Notes under the pieces: model-generated | What the model was told of the DNA's origin: nothing | What the model saw: only the letters and a program-made list of their open reading frames with translations | Databases searched by the model: none | Assembly: GCA_947503765.1 (NCBI GenBank) | Contig: CANNFA010000002.1 | Location: 1 to 64,000 of the forward strand | Direction: 5' to 3' | From: an uncultured Paracoccaceae bacterium | GTDB lineage: Bacteria > Pseudomonadota > Alphaproteobacteria > Rhodobacterales > Rhodobacteraceae | Length of the DNA: 64,000 bases | Made by a program: the position numbers and the translations under genes | In this document: piece by piece, positions 37,606-48,935 of the stretch | How positions within the stretch are numbered: the stretch's first letter is position 1 | Layout: every line of letters starts with the position of its first letter

Positions 37606-38118
37606 TCAGCCTTTCAGCCGCGACAGCCAGCCCTTTTTCTTTTCACCCTCGGGGGCATCCTCGGGCACCTCTTCGGCGGTGCCCTCGACAGCCTGCTGGA
37701 AGCGTTCGAAGAACTGGTCCGCCATCTTCTTGGCGAACCCGTCGATCACCCGGCTGCCAAGCTGCGCCAGCTTGCCGCCGACCTTGGCCTCGACCTCGTA
37801 GGCCAGCAGCGTTCCGGCCTCGGTCGGGGTCAGTTTCACGTCCGCCCCGCCCTTGGCGAAACCCGCGGGGCCGCCCTTGCCCTCGCCCGAGATCGTCAGG
37901 CTTTCAGGCTCGACCATGTCGGTCAGCGTGACCTGTCCCTTGAAGGTGGCCTTTACCGGGCCGACCTTCTGCACCACGGTCGCTTCGAACCCCTCCTCGG
38001 CCGAGCCCGACATCTCCTGGCAGCCCGGCACGCAGGCCTTCAGCACTTCGGGATCGAGCAGCGCGGCCCAGACCTCTTGGGGCGGGGCGGCGATTTCCCG
38101 TTCGGAACTCATGTGCAT
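37606..38118 (-). CDS. CoxG/SRPBCC family protein
   Basis: 170 residues. SEREIAAPPQEVWAALLDPE, LKACVPGCQEM and GKLAQLGSRVIDGFAKKMAD identify the CoxG (carbon monoxide dehydrogenase subunit G) branch of the SRPBCC lipid-binding fold. No CO dehydrogenase genes lie nearby, so it may have another role. A charged C-terminal tail EGEKKKGWLSRLKG is unusual and may contact membrane. The start may be 38112. Confidence 0.82.
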   Translation of the reverse strand: MHMSSEREIAAPPQEVWAALLDPEVLKACVPGCQEMSGSAEEGFEATVVQKVGPVKATFKGQVTLTDMVEPESLTISGEGKGGPAGFAKGGADVKLTPTEAGTLLAYEVEAKVGGKLAQLGSRVIDGFAKKMADQFFERFQQAVEGTAEEVPEDAPEGEKKKGWLSRLKG

Positions 38119-38232
38119 GGCGGATCCTCCTGTGGCTTCGGCCGGTTCTGTGGCCGGTGCTGTGCGTCGATGCGCGAAGATACCGCCTATCGACGCGGCG
38201 ACAAGCCCTTGCGGCCGTTCGGGCGGATCGTG

Positions 38233-38994
38233 TCAGCCCGCGAACACGTCGTAAAGCAGCTTGACACAGACCAGCAGAAGGGCCGTTTCGACAAACGCGA
38301 AGAACAGCCGCTCGGGCAGGATCCGCGTCAGCCTGTATCCCGCCCAGGCGCCGAACAGGGCGGCGGGGGCCAGCCAGGCGGTGGCCGACAGGCTGTGCCA
38401 GGTGATCTGCCCGGCCAGGATGTAGGGCGGCACCTTGAGCAGGTTGACGACGGCGAACAGGATCGTGGCGGTGCCGGCGAAGACCATCTTGGGCAGTCGT
38501 TGCGGCAGCGCGTAGGCCTGGAAGGGCGGCGCGCCCGCATGCGAGATATAGCTGGTGAACCCGGCCACGCAGCCCCAGAACAGCCCGCGCGGCACGTCGG
38601 CGGGGCGCGGCGGCGCGGGCGGGCCGAACCGGCGCCGCAGCTTGTCGCCGAGATAGTAGAACCCGATCGCCGCCACCGCCAGCTTCACCGCGTTGTCCGG
38701 CACGACCGACACGGTCAGATAGCCAAGCGTGATGCCGATTGCGGCGGCGGGGATCAGGATCTGCAGGTTCCGTACCGAATATTCGCGGCGGTAGAGCCAG
38801 ACACCGTAGCCATCCGACACCACGTAGACCGGCAGCAGAAGGCCCGCGGCCGCCGCGGGCGGCATCACGAAGGCCATGATCGGCACCGACAAGAGCGCGA
38901 CCATCGGCAGCCCGCCCTTCGACATGCCGACCAGCAACGAGGAGATCGCCGAGGCGATCCAGAACGATGTGGTGAATTCCATGCGCGCAGACAT
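38233..38994 (-). CDS. TSUP family transporter, second copy
   Basis: 253-residue polytopic membrane protein. GMSKGGLPMVALLSVPIMAF and GFTSYISHAGAPPFQAYALP are the paired TauE/SafE motifs. It is only distantly similar to the copy at 16302. It probably moves organosulfur compounds or other anions. It lies 114 bp upstream of the CoxG gene on the same strand, so they may share a transcript. Confidence 0.87.
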   Translation of the reverse strand: MSARMEFTTSFWIASAISSLLVGMSKGGLPMVALLSVPIMAFVMPPAAAAGLLLPVYVVSDGYGVWLYRREYSVRNLQILIPAAAIGITLGYLTVSVVPDNAVKLAVAAIGFYYLGDKLRRRFGPPAPPRPADVPRGLFWGCVAGFTSYISHAGAPPFQAYALPQRLPKMVFAGTATILFAVVNLLKVPPYILAGQITWHSLSATAWLAPAALFGAWAGYRLTRILPERLFFAFVETALLLVCVKLLYDVFAG

Positions 38995-39141
38995 GCCCCG
39001 CGCGTGAGGGAAAGAAAAGCGCGTTCAGCGCGTGTCGCGGCAGGTCGGGTCGGGGCCGGGGACTTCGTCTTCCGGCGCGCGCCAGCTCTTGCGTGGAACC
39101 GGGTTCGCGCCGGGATGAAATCCGCCCGAACGCGGCAGGCG

Positions 39142-39966
39142 CTAGCCGGTTGCCGCGTCCGGTGCCGGGGCGGGGGCGGCAGCCCCCTGGGCCGGGGTCA
39201 GCCGGGCCAGCAGGTCCGCCAGCAATTCGGGCGGCGCGGCCAGCGCGCCGGTATTGGCCGCGCCGGGGCCGTTGAACCGCAGCGCCGCGCCGGACGGATC
39301 GGCGGTGGCCACGCCCGCCTGCTGCGCGATCAGCGTGCCCGCGGCGATGTCCCAGTCCCAGGTCGGACGCAGGGTCAGCATCGCGTCGAACCGCCCTTCG
39401 GCCACCAGGCACAGACGGTAGGCGAGCGAGGGGCGGAAATGCCGGGCCAGCGGCGGCAGGCCACCGGGCCATTTCTCGGGCGCGAGCGACGCTTTGGGCG
39501 CCAGCGCGGCGGCGCCGTCCGGGCGGGTGGCGGCGCTGGCATGGATCGGCGCGCCGTTCAGCGTGGCGGGCGCGCCGGCAGCGGCGCGGTAGAGCTTGCC
39601 GCGCTGCGGCAGCAGGACGACACCGGCAACCGTCTGCCCATGCTCGACCACGGCCAGCGACAGCGCCCAGGTGCTTTGCCCGTCGACATAGGCGCGGGTG
39701 CCGTCGATGGGGTCGACGATGAACACCCGTTCGGAGGACAGGCGGGCAGGGCTGTCCTCGGTCTCCTCGGACAGCCAGCCATAGCCGGGGCGCGCGGCGG
39801 TCAGCGTTTCGCGCAGATAGGCGTCGACGGCCAGATCGCCCTCGCTCACCGGGCCGGCGCCGCCCGGCTTTTCGGTGACAATCTGCCCGCTGCGCCAGAA
39901 ACGGTTGGCGATCTTCGCCGCCTCCTCGGCCGCGCTTGTCAGCAGATCGAGGTCATTCGCCGGCAA
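39142..39966 (-). CDS. cysQ: 3'(2'),5'-bisphosphate nucleotidase CysQ-like
   Basis: 274 residues of the inositol-monophosphatase superfamily. The metal motifs are LSEETED, FIVDPIDGTRAYVDGQ and TWDWDIAAGTLIA. CysQ removes PAP from sulfate assimilation. It overlaps pmbA by 14 bp. A long Ala/Pro-rich end (AQGAAAPAPAPDAATG) is low complexity. Inositol monophosphatase activity is the alternative. Confidence 0.8.
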   Translation of the reverse strand: MPANDLDLLTSAAEEAAKIANRFWRSGQIVTEKPGGAGPVSEGDLAVDAYLRETLTAARPGYGWLSEETEDSPARLSSERVFIVDPIDGTRAYVDGQSTWALSLAVVEHGQTVAGVVLLPQRGKLYRAAAGAPATLNGAPIHASAATRPDGAAALAPKASLAPEKWPGGLPPLARHFRPSLAYRLCLVAEGRFDAMLTLRPTWDWDIAAGTLIAQQAGVATADPSGAALRFNGPGAANTGALAAPPELLADLLARLTPAQGAAAPAPAPDAATG

Positions 39967-41299
39967 GTGTCAGCCCCTCGACCAGAAGCGACGGCACGCG
40001 GTGCGACCGGTGCGGCCGTGCATCGTTGCCCGGCACCAGCGTCAGCAGCATGTCGCGCAGATTGCCCGCCAGCGTGCATTCGTTGACCGGATAAGCGATC
40101 TCGCCATTCCTGACCCAGAACCCCGACGCGCCGCGCGAATAGTCGCCCGTGGTCGGATTGATCGACGCGCCGATCAGCGACGTGACCAGCAGGCCGGTGC
40201 CCATCTCGGCCAGGAGATCCGCGCGGCTGTGCGCGCCTTGCGTCAGGGCGATGTTGTGCGGCCGCGGCGAGGGCGGGCCGCCGGTGCCGCGGGCGGCGTT
40301 GGCGGTGCTGGACAGGCCCAGCTTGCGCGCGGTGGCAAGATCGAGGATCCAGCCCTGCAACCGGCCGTCCGACACGATGTCGCGCGGCGCACAAGCCAGC
40401 CCTTCGGCGTCGAACGGGCGCGAGGCGCCGGCGCGCGGGCGCAGCGGATCCTCGGTGAGCGACAGCGCCGCGGGCAGCACCTGCTGGCCCATCGCATCCA
40501 GCAGCCAGGACGACCCGCGCGCCACGGCGGTGCCGTTGATCGCGCCCAGCAGATGGCCGATCAGGCCCGAGGCCACGCGTTCGTCATAGACCACCGGAAA
40601 GGCGCCGCCGGGCGGCTTGCGTGCGCCCGCGCGGGCGGCGGTACGGGTGCCGGCCAGCGTGCCGACGGTTTCGGCATCCGGCAGGTCGGCGGCATGGATC
40701 CGCGATTCGTAGGCATGGTCGCGCTCCATCGCGCCGCCGGAGCCGGTGATCGCCGTACAGCCAAGGCCGTGGCTGGTGCGCGTATAGCCGCCCGAAAAGC
40801 TGTTGCTGGCGGCGATGTGGACCCGGCGCCGGCCATAGCCCGCGCTGGCGCCGTCGCTCTGGCTGATGCCGGCCACCGCCAGCGCCGCCGCTTCGGTACG
40901 CCGTGCCGCGTCTTCCAGCGCGGCCGGATCAGGCTCTGGCGCGGGATCGTCGAGGTCGAGCGCGGCGATGTCCCAGTCGCGGGCCAGCTGTTCGGGCAGG
41001 GCCAGCCCGCAATGCGGATCCTCCGGCGCCTCGCGCGCCATGGCCACGGCCCGTTCGGCCATGGTGGCAACGGTCCCGTCCGAGATGTCGGAGGCGGACA
41101 CGCAGGCCTGCCGCTTTCCGATCAGCGCGCGCAGGCCGATCTCGATCCCCTCCGACCGCTCGGCCTGTTCCAGCGCACCGCCGCGCACGTCGATGGACAG
41201 CGCCGTGCCGTCCACCGCGATGGCGTCGGCCGCATCGGCCCCGGCGCGCCGGGCGGCATCGAGAAGGTTTTGGGCGAGGGTTTCGAGATTGGCGGACAT
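39953..41299 (-). CDS. pmbA: TldD/PmbA family metalloprotease component
   Basis: 448 residues. It has the PmbA layout without the TldD HEXXXH motif: GIEIGLRALIGKRQACVSAS, VVYDERVASGLIGHLLGAIN and TGLLVTSLIGASINPTTGDY. PmbA partners with TldD to process peptides. The ATG at 41299 begins MSANLETLAQNLLDAARRAG. tldD is not in the window. It is probably the first gene of the pmbA-cysQ transcript. Confidence 0.92.
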   Translation of the reverse strand: MSANLETLAQNLLDAARRAGADAADAIAVDGTALSIDVRGGALEQAERSEGIEIGLRALIGKRQACVSASDISDGTVATMAERAVAMAREAPEDPHCGLALPEQLARDWDIAALDLDDPAPEPDPAALEDAARRTEAAALAVAGISQSDGASAGYGRRRVHIAASNSFSGGYTRTSHGLGCTAITGSGGAMERDHAYESRIHAADLPDAETVGTLAGTRTAARAGARKPPGGAFPVVYDERVASGLIGHLLGAINGTAVARGSSWLLDAMGQQVLPAALSLTEDPLRPRAGASRPFDAEGLACAPRDIVSDGRLQGWILDLATARKLGLSSTANAARGTGGPPSPRPHNIALTQGAHSRADLLAEMGTGLLVTSLIGASINPTTGDYSRGASGFWVRNGEIAYPVNECTLAGNLRDMLLTLVPGNDARPHRSHRVPSLLVEGLTLAGE

Positions 41300-41440
41300 G
41301 GAAGGCCTTTCGCGGCGACGGGGACGCATGTCACCTAGTCCCGGCCGCGCCTGCCCGCAAGCGTGGCTCGGGCCGGGATTTGCGTATTTGGAACGAGAAG
41401 AACGGGGAAAGGTGCAAGAACCGGCGGCGTTGCCCGCCGT

Positions 41441-42136
41441 TCAGGGCAGGCTGGCCGCGATCGCTTGCGCGGCGGCGCGCGGGTCGGGCGCGGCGTGGAT
41501 CGGGCGGCCGACGACGATGTGATCGGCGCCGTCCGCGATGGCGGCGGCTGGGGTTGCGACGCGTTTCTGGTCGCCGTGGCCCGCGCCGGCCGGGCGCACG
41601 CCGGGGGTGACGATCAGGCGCCCCGCCGCTTCGGGCAGCGCCCGGATCGCGGCCGCTTCGTGCGGCGAGGCGATGACGCCGTCGGCCCCGGCCCGGAACG
41701 CACGGCCGGCACGGTCCAGCACGATGCTTGCGACGTCGCCGGCCCGGTACTGCGCCGCGTCGAGATCGCCGCGATCGTAGGAGGTCAGCACGGTGACCGC
41801 GAGGATCTTCAGCCCCGAGGCGCCGGCGCCTTCGCGCGCGGCGGAGACAACGGCCGGATCGCCCTGAACGGTCAGGAAATCCAGCCCGAACCCGGCAAGC
41901 CCGCGCACCGCCGCCTCGATCGTGGCGGAGATGTCGTAGAGCTTGAGGTCCATGAAGATGCGCTTGCCGTGTTCCTGCTTGAGCTCGCCCGCCAGCGCCA
42001 GCCCGCCGCCGGTCAGCATCCCGAGGCCGATCTTGTAGAAGCTCGCGGCATCGCCGAGCCTTTCGGCAAGCTCCAGCCCGGCAAGCGCGTTCGGCACGTC
42101 GAGGGCGACAATCAGGCGGTCATCGGCTTTCGGCAT
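41441..42136 (-). CDS. pyrF: orotidine 5'-phosphate decarboxylase
   Basis: 231 residues. The catalytic tetrad region is IFMDLKLYDISATIEAAVRG. The opening DDRLIVALDVPNA and the phosphate-binding VTPGVRP and ADHIVVGRPI are clear. It makes UMP in pyrimidine synthesis. It is divergent from cutC, 96 bp apart. Confidence 0.96.
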   Translation of the reverse strand: MPKADDRLIVALDVPNALAGLELAERLGDAASFYKIGLGMLTGGGLALAGELKQEHGKRIFMDLKLYDISATIEAAVRGLAGFGLDFLTVQGDPAVVSAAREGAGASGLKILAVTVLTSYDRGDLDAAQYRAGDVASIVLDRAGRAFRAGADGVIASPHEAAAIRALPEAAGRLIVTPGVRPAGAGHGDQKRVATPAAAIADGADHIVVGRPIHAAPDPRAAAQAIAASLP

Positions 42137-42232
42137 CTGGCTTCCTTCCACGCCCAGGGTCGGCGCGGGTTTGGTTTGTGGGGCAAAGCCTGTCAAGCTA
42201 TGAATGGCGCGGAATGCCGGAGGGGAGACGAC

Positions 42233-42955
42233 ATGCAGGTGCGGCTTGAGGTTTGTGTGGACAGCACCGAGGGGATGCTGGCGGCGGTCGAGGGCGGCGC
42301 GGACCGGATCGAGCTTTGTTCCGCCCTCGAGGTGGGCGGGCTGACGCCATCGGCGGGGCTGATCAGGCGGGCCGCGGAAATGCCGGTGCCGGTTCATGCG
42401 CTGATCCGGTCGCGGGCCGGCGATTTCTGCTTTGGCGCCGACGAGGTCGCGACGATGATCGAGGACATCCGTGCCGCGCGCTCGGCCGGGCTGGCCGGTA
42501 TCGTGATCGGCGCGGCGCGGCCGGACGGGATGCTGGACGACGCCGCGCTTGGCGCGATGATCGCGGCCGCAGAGGGGATGAGCGTGACGCTCCACCGGGT
42601 CTTCGACCTCGTGCCCGATTTCGGGGCGGCGGTCGAGACCGCGGTGCGGCTTGGCTGCGAGCGTATCCTGACGTCCGGGGGCGCGCTGGATGCCCTGCAA
42701 GGAGCAGAGGCGATCGCCGCGATCTGCGGGAGGGCGGCGGGCCGGATCGGGATCCTGCCGGCGGCGGGCATCACATCGGCCAATGTCGCGTCGCTGCTTG
42801 CCGCCGCGCCGGTGAGCGAGGTTCATTCGGCCTGCGGGCGCGACGTGCAGATGGCGCAGCGAGCCGTGGACATGGACTTTTGCCATCCCACGCGGCTGAC
42901 CACCGATCCGGCCGAAGTCAGGGCCCTGAAAGAGGCGCTGCTGGCGCTGGGCTGA
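42233..42955 (+). CDS. cutC: CutC family protein
   Basis: 240-residue TIM-barrel protein. [40 protein letters not shown] and the [13 protein letters not shown] stretch are typical. CutC was first linked to copper tolerance, but a copper role is disputed. ATG 42233 has GGAGGGGAGACG upstream. Confidence 0.88.
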   Translation: MQVRLEVCVDSTEGMLAAVEGGADRIELCSALEVGGLTPSAGLIRRAAEMPVPVHALIRSRAGDFCFGADEVATMIEDIRAARSAGLAGIVIGAARPDGMLDDAALGAMIAAAEGMSVTLHRVFDLVPDFGAAVETAVRLGCERILTSGGALDALQGAEAIAAICGRAAGRIGILPAAGITSANVASLLAAAPVSEVHSACGRDVQMAQRAVDMDFCHPTRLTTDPAEVRALKEALLALG

Positions 42956-43059
42956 ACGCGCCGGTCCCGCTGTGTTCGCGCCGGCCGGTCTCGTGGACAG
43001 GAGGCGCGGCTGAAGCGCCCGGTTTCTTCGGCGCGGCGGTTTTTCCGGCGCCCTGCTGT

Positions 43060-43088
43060 CTTGAAAGGCCCCCGCGCAATCGCCAAAT
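43060..43088 (+). promoter_or_regulatory. candidate heat-shock (sigma-32) promoter of clpB
   Basis: CTTGAAA at 43060-43066 and CGCCAAAT at 43081-43088 are separated by 14 bp. The -35 matches the sigma-32 consensus well and the -10 partly (CCCCATNT). It lies 76 bp before the clpB start, where a heat-shock promoter is expected. Confidence 0.55.
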
Positions 43089-43164
43089 CGTGACCGAGGC
43101 CCGATGCGGGCGCGCCGGCGATCCGGGCGTTTCGCGGCATGGGCGCTTTGACAAGGAGACGACG

Positions 43165-45780
<2,616 letters not shown>

Positions 45781-45806
45781 CGCGGCACTGACGGATGAAC
45801 AGACAG

Positions 45807-45833
45807 ACGGCCCCGCCCCGGCGGGGCCGTTTT
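45807..45833 (+). terminator. rho-independent terminator of clpB
   Basis: The stem ACGGCCCCGC/GCGGGGCCGT (45807-45816 and 45821-45830) has a 4-nt loop and is followed by TTT. It lies 26 bp after the clpB stop. Confidence 0.9.
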
Positions 45834-45850
45834 GCGTTCGAGCGGGCGCC

Positions 45851-46654
45851 TCAGCGCGCGCCGCCCCGGACCGCGCCGATCGCGCTGCTGGCGGCGAACA
45901 GGATCGCGGCGAGGCAGACGATGGTCGGCCCCGTCTGCGTGTCGAGCAGATAGGCCGCCTGCATCCCGCCCAGCGCCGACACCGCGCCAAATGCCGCGGC
46001 AATGCCCGCCATGCGTTCGGGTGTGCGCGAGAACGGGCGCGCGGCGGCGGCGGGGATCAGCAGCAGGGCCACGATCAGCAGGACGCCGACAACCTTGATC
46101 GCCACCGCCACCACCACGGCCAGCGCCACGGTCAGCACAAGTTCCTCGCGCTTCGGGTCGATCCCGGCGGCGCGCGCGAGATCTGGGTTCAAGGTCGCCG
46201 TCAGCAGGGCGGACCACCGCCACCACAAAAGGCCCAGCACCAGCAGCGCGCCGCCCCAGATCACGGCCAGATCGGTCTTGCCGACCGACAGAATGTCGCC
46301 CACCAGGTAGCCCATAAGGTCGATCCGCAGCGTGCCGACCAGCCCCACCGCCACCAGCCCGAAGGCCAGCGCGGAATGTGCCATCACGCCCAGCAGCGTG
46401 TCCACCGCGTGCCCGCGCCCGGCCAGCAGCGTCACCGCGCCGGACATCAGCAGCGCGGCGGCCAGAACGCCAGCGAGAACCGGCACCTGCAACATGAGCG
46501 CCAGCGCCACTCCGAGGATCGAGGCATGTGCCGTCGCATCTCCGAAATAGGCCATGCGCCGCCAGACCACGAAACAGCCCAGCGGCGCCGCCGCCAGCGC
46601 GACGCCGATCCCGGCCAGCGCGCCTCGGGTCAGGAAACTGTCCAGCAGGGTCAT
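45851..46654 (-). CDS. znuB: zinc ABC transporter permease ZnuB
   Basis: 267 residues, polytopic. Family sequence: RRMAYFGDATAHASILGVAL, ALLLIPAAAARPFSRTPE and the opening DSFLTRGALAGIGVALAAAP. It forms the membrane channel of the ZnuABC zinc importer. Its start overlaps the znuC stop by ATGA (46651-46654). It is last in the zur-znuC-znuB operon. Confidence 0.93.
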   Translation of the reverse strand: MTLLDSFLTRGALAGIGVALAAAPLGCFVVWRRMAYFGDATAHASILGVALALMLQVPVLAGVLAAALLMSGAVTLLAGRGHAVDTLLGVMAHSALAFGLVAVGLVGTLRIDLMGYLVGDILSVGKTDLAVIWGGALLVLGLLWWRWSALLTATLNPDLARAAGIDPKREELVLTVALAVVVAVAIKVVGVLLIVALLLIPAAAARPFSRTPERMAGIAAAFGAVSALGGMQAAYLLDTQTGPTIVCLAAILFAASSAIGAVRGGAR

Positions 46655-47412
46655 CGGGGCGCCCCGCCGCCGCTTTGCGCGTCGTGGTCGTGATCATGCG
46701 AATGGTCATGCGAATGATGATGTTCATGCCGGTACAGCGCCAGCGCACCCTTGGTGCCTGTGCCGAACAGCGCCCGGTATTCCGGGGCCGAGGCGACATG
46801 TTCCGGCGCCCCTTCGCAGCAGATATGCCCGTTCAGGCAGATCACCCGGTCCGAGGCCGCCATCACAACGTGCAATTCGTGGCTGACCATCAGCACGGCG
46901 CAGCCATGTTCGCGCCGGACCCGCTCGATCAGGCGGTAGAACGCGGCCGATCCGGGTTGGTCCATGCCCTGCGTGGCCTCGTCGAGGATCAGCAGATCGG
47001 GCCGGGCCAGCAGCGCCCGTGCCAGCAGGACCCGCTGGAACTGGCCGCCGGAAAGGCGCGACATCTGCCGGCGGGCAAGGCCGTCTGCCCCGGCCTCCAT
47101 CAGAGCGGCCCGCGCTTCGGCGTCGGTGACGCGGTGCGGCAGGCTCAGGAACCGGCGCACGGTGATCGGCAAGGTCGGATCGACATGCAGCTTTTGCGGC
47201 ACATAGCCGATGCGCGCGCCGGGCCGCAGCGTGACGCTTCCGGCGCTGGGCCGCTCGGCGCCGAGAATGGCGCGCAGAAGGGTGGATTTGCCCGACCCGT
47301 TCGGCCCGACGATGGTGACGATCTCGCCGGGGTCGATGGCGAAGGTCACGTCGTGCAGCACGGTCTGCCCGCCCAGCCGCACGGCGAGGTTGCGGATCTG
47401 CGCCAGGCTCAT
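46651..47412 (-). CDS. znuC: zinc ABC transporter ATPase ZnuC with His-rich tail
   Basis: 253 residues. Walker A is GPNGSGKST, the signature LSGGQFQRVLLARALL, and Walker B LLILDEATQGMD. The C-terminal 20 residues are His/Asp-rich, containing HEHHHSHDHSHDHDHD, a likely zinc sensor or buffer. ATG 47412 is chosen because MSLAQIRNLAVRLGGQTVLH is the usual opening and it overlaps the zur stop (ATGA). Confidence 0.94.
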   Translation of the reverse strand: MSLAQIRNLAVRLGGQTVLHDVTFAIDPGEIVTIVGPNGSGKSTLLRAILGAERPSAGSVTLRPGARIGYVPQKLHVDPTLPITVRRFLSLPHRVTDAEARAALMEAGADGLARRQMSRLSGGQFQRVLLARALLARPDLLILDEATQGMDQPGSAAFYRLIERVRREHGCAVLMVSHELHVVMAASDRVICLNGHICCEGAPEHVASAPEYRALFGTGTKGALALYRHEHHHSHDHSHDHDHDAQSGGGAPR

Positions 47413-47891
47413 CCCGCGCTGCCACGGCAATTCGGGCAGGTTCCCTCGGCCTCGACCACCGCGCATTCGATGGTGAACCCGGCCGCGTCGGCGGCGCGTC
47501 CCAGCCGCCCGCGCGCCGGGTCGGCCAGCGTCTCCGCCACGCTGTCGCAGTGCCGGCAGATCAGAAAGGCGGGCGAATGCGCCGCACCGGGGTGCGAGCA
47601 GGCGATGAAGGCGTTCAGCCGCTCGATCCGGTGGGCAAAGCCGTGGGTGGTCAGGAAATCCAGCGCCCGGTAGGCGACCGGGGGTTGGGCGGCGATGCCG
47701 TCCTCGCGCAGGATGTCGAGGATCTCGTAGGCGCCCATCGCGCGGTGCCGTTGCAGCAGGATCTCCAGTACCCGGCGCCGCTGCGGCGTGAATTGCAGAC
47801 CCTGCGCGCGGCAGGCCCTTTCGGCGGCCGCAAGCCCCTCGGCGATGCAGCTGCGGTGGTCGTGCGTGTGAAAACCGAGCGAAGCAGGCAT
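47409..47891 (-). CDS. zur: zinc uptake regulator Zur (Fur family)
   Basis: 160 residues. A winged helix (LQFTPQRRRVLEILLQRHRA) precedes FLICRHCDSVAE and CPNCRG, structural Zn-binding Cys pairs. The N-terminal HTHDHRSC is typical of alphaproteobacterial Zur proteins. ATG 47891 is chosen because the upstream frame is not conserved. It is first in the operon with znuCB, divergent from znuA. Confidence 0.92.
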   Translation of the reverse strand: MPASLGFHTHDHRSCIAEGLAAAERACRAQGLQFTPQRRRVLEILLQRHRAMGAYEILDILREDGIAAQPPVAYRALDFLTTHGFAHRIERLNAFIACSHPGAAHSPAFLICRHCDSVAETLADPARGRLGRAADAAGFTIECAVVEAEGTCPNCRGSAG

Positions 47892-47987
47892 CAGGCGCCC
47901 CCCGAGCGATGCGCGAACGACGCCTCGGCCGTCATCGGGTCGGCCGGCGCAGGTTGGCGGCATATTGCGAAAATCGTCATGCGGGGT

Positions 47988-48002
47988 TGATATGTTATAT
48001 CA
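47988..48002. promoter_or_regulatory. Zur box between zur-znuCB and znuA
   Basis: TGATATGTTATATCA is a perfect palindrome except for its 3-nt centre. It matches the AT-rich Zur operators of related bacteria. It lies 43 bp before the znuA start and 97 bp before zur, so it could control both directions. Confidence 0.75.
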
Positions 48003-48044
48003 GTACATCTAACAACCCCGGTCAAACCCACTCGAGGAAATCCC

Positions 48045-48935
48045 ATGCGATCTGCCTTTCTTGTCGCCCTTCTGTGCAGCCTGCCGCTGTCCGCTCTTGC
48101 CGAAGTGCCGCGCGTGGCTGCGGACATCGCGCCGGTGCATTCGCTGGTCGCACGGGTGATGCAGGGCGTCGGCGCGCCCGACCTTGTGCTGCCGCCGGGC
48201 GCCTCGCCGCACAGCCATGCGATGCGCCCCTCCGAGGCGCGGGCGCTGGAGCGGGCCGATATCGTGTTCTGGGTCGGCGAGGGGCTGACGCCCTGGCTGG
48301 CCGGGCCGGTGGCAACCCTGGCGGCCGATGCGGTTTCCATCGAGTTGCTGGAGGCGGAAGGAACGCGGTTGCGCGCCTTCCGGGAAGAGCCTGGGCATGA
48401 CGATGGTCACGATCAGGACCATGATCACGGACCGACCGACCCGCATGCCTGGTTCGACCCGGAGAATGCGGCGCATTGGCTGGACGTGATCGCGGCTGAA
48501 CTGGCCGCAGCCGACCCGGCGAATGCCACCGCCTACCGCGCGAATGCCGCGGCAGGCGCGGCGGAGCTGGCGGCGCTGAGTGCCGAGTTGAAGACGATCC
48601 TCGCGCCGGTGCGGGACGTGCCGCTGATCCTCTACCACGAGGCGTTCGGCTATTTCGAGGATCGCTTTGGCCTGGTCGTGGCGGGCGCGATGACGACCGG
48701 CGAAACCGCCCCCAGCCCGCGCCGCATAGCCCTGCTGCGCGACATCGCGGCGGCGGGCGCGGTCTGCGTGGTGGTCGAGCCGCAAGTCGGCGCCGGGCTG
48801 GCCGAGGCCGTGCTACAGGGCCGCGCCGCGCCGGTTGTCACGGTCGATCCGCAAGGCACGGCGCTGCAACCGGGGGCGGGGTTTTACCCGGCGCTGTTGC
48901 GCTCGGTGGCGGCGGCGCTGGCGGGGTGCGCCTAG
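48045..48935 (+). CDS. znuA: zinc ABC transporter substrate-binding protein ZnuA
   Basis: 296 residues. A signal peptide of about 19 residues ends LSALAE. The metal-site His lies in PGASPHSHAMRPSEA and the His-rich loop is HDDGHDQDHDHGPTDPH. DPHAWFDPENA and LYHEAFGYFEDRFGL are conserved. The periplasmic zinc receptor feeds ZnuBC. Its stop overlaps the convergent exoD stop by 4 bp. Confidence 0.95.
   Translation: MRSAFLVALLCSLPLSALAEVPRVAADIAPVHSLVARVMQGVGAPDLVLPPGASPHSHAMRPSEARALERADIVFWVGEGLTPWLAGPVATLAADAVSIELLEAEGTRLRAFREEPGHDDGHDQDHDHGPTDPHAWFDPENAAHWLDVIAAELAAADPANATAYRANAAAGAAELAALSAELKTILAPVRDVPLILYHEAFGYFEDRFGLVVAGAMTTGETAPSPRRIALLRDIAAAGAVCVVVEPQVGAGLAEAVLQGRAAPVVTVDPQGTALQPGAGFYPALLRSVAAALAGCA

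Noticed and set aside
36526-40086. Very long open frame of 1186 codons on the plus strand
   Set aside because: It runs antisense across ltaE, the CoxG gene, the TSUP gene and cysQ, all of which have strong family motifs. High GC content makes long antisense frames common.
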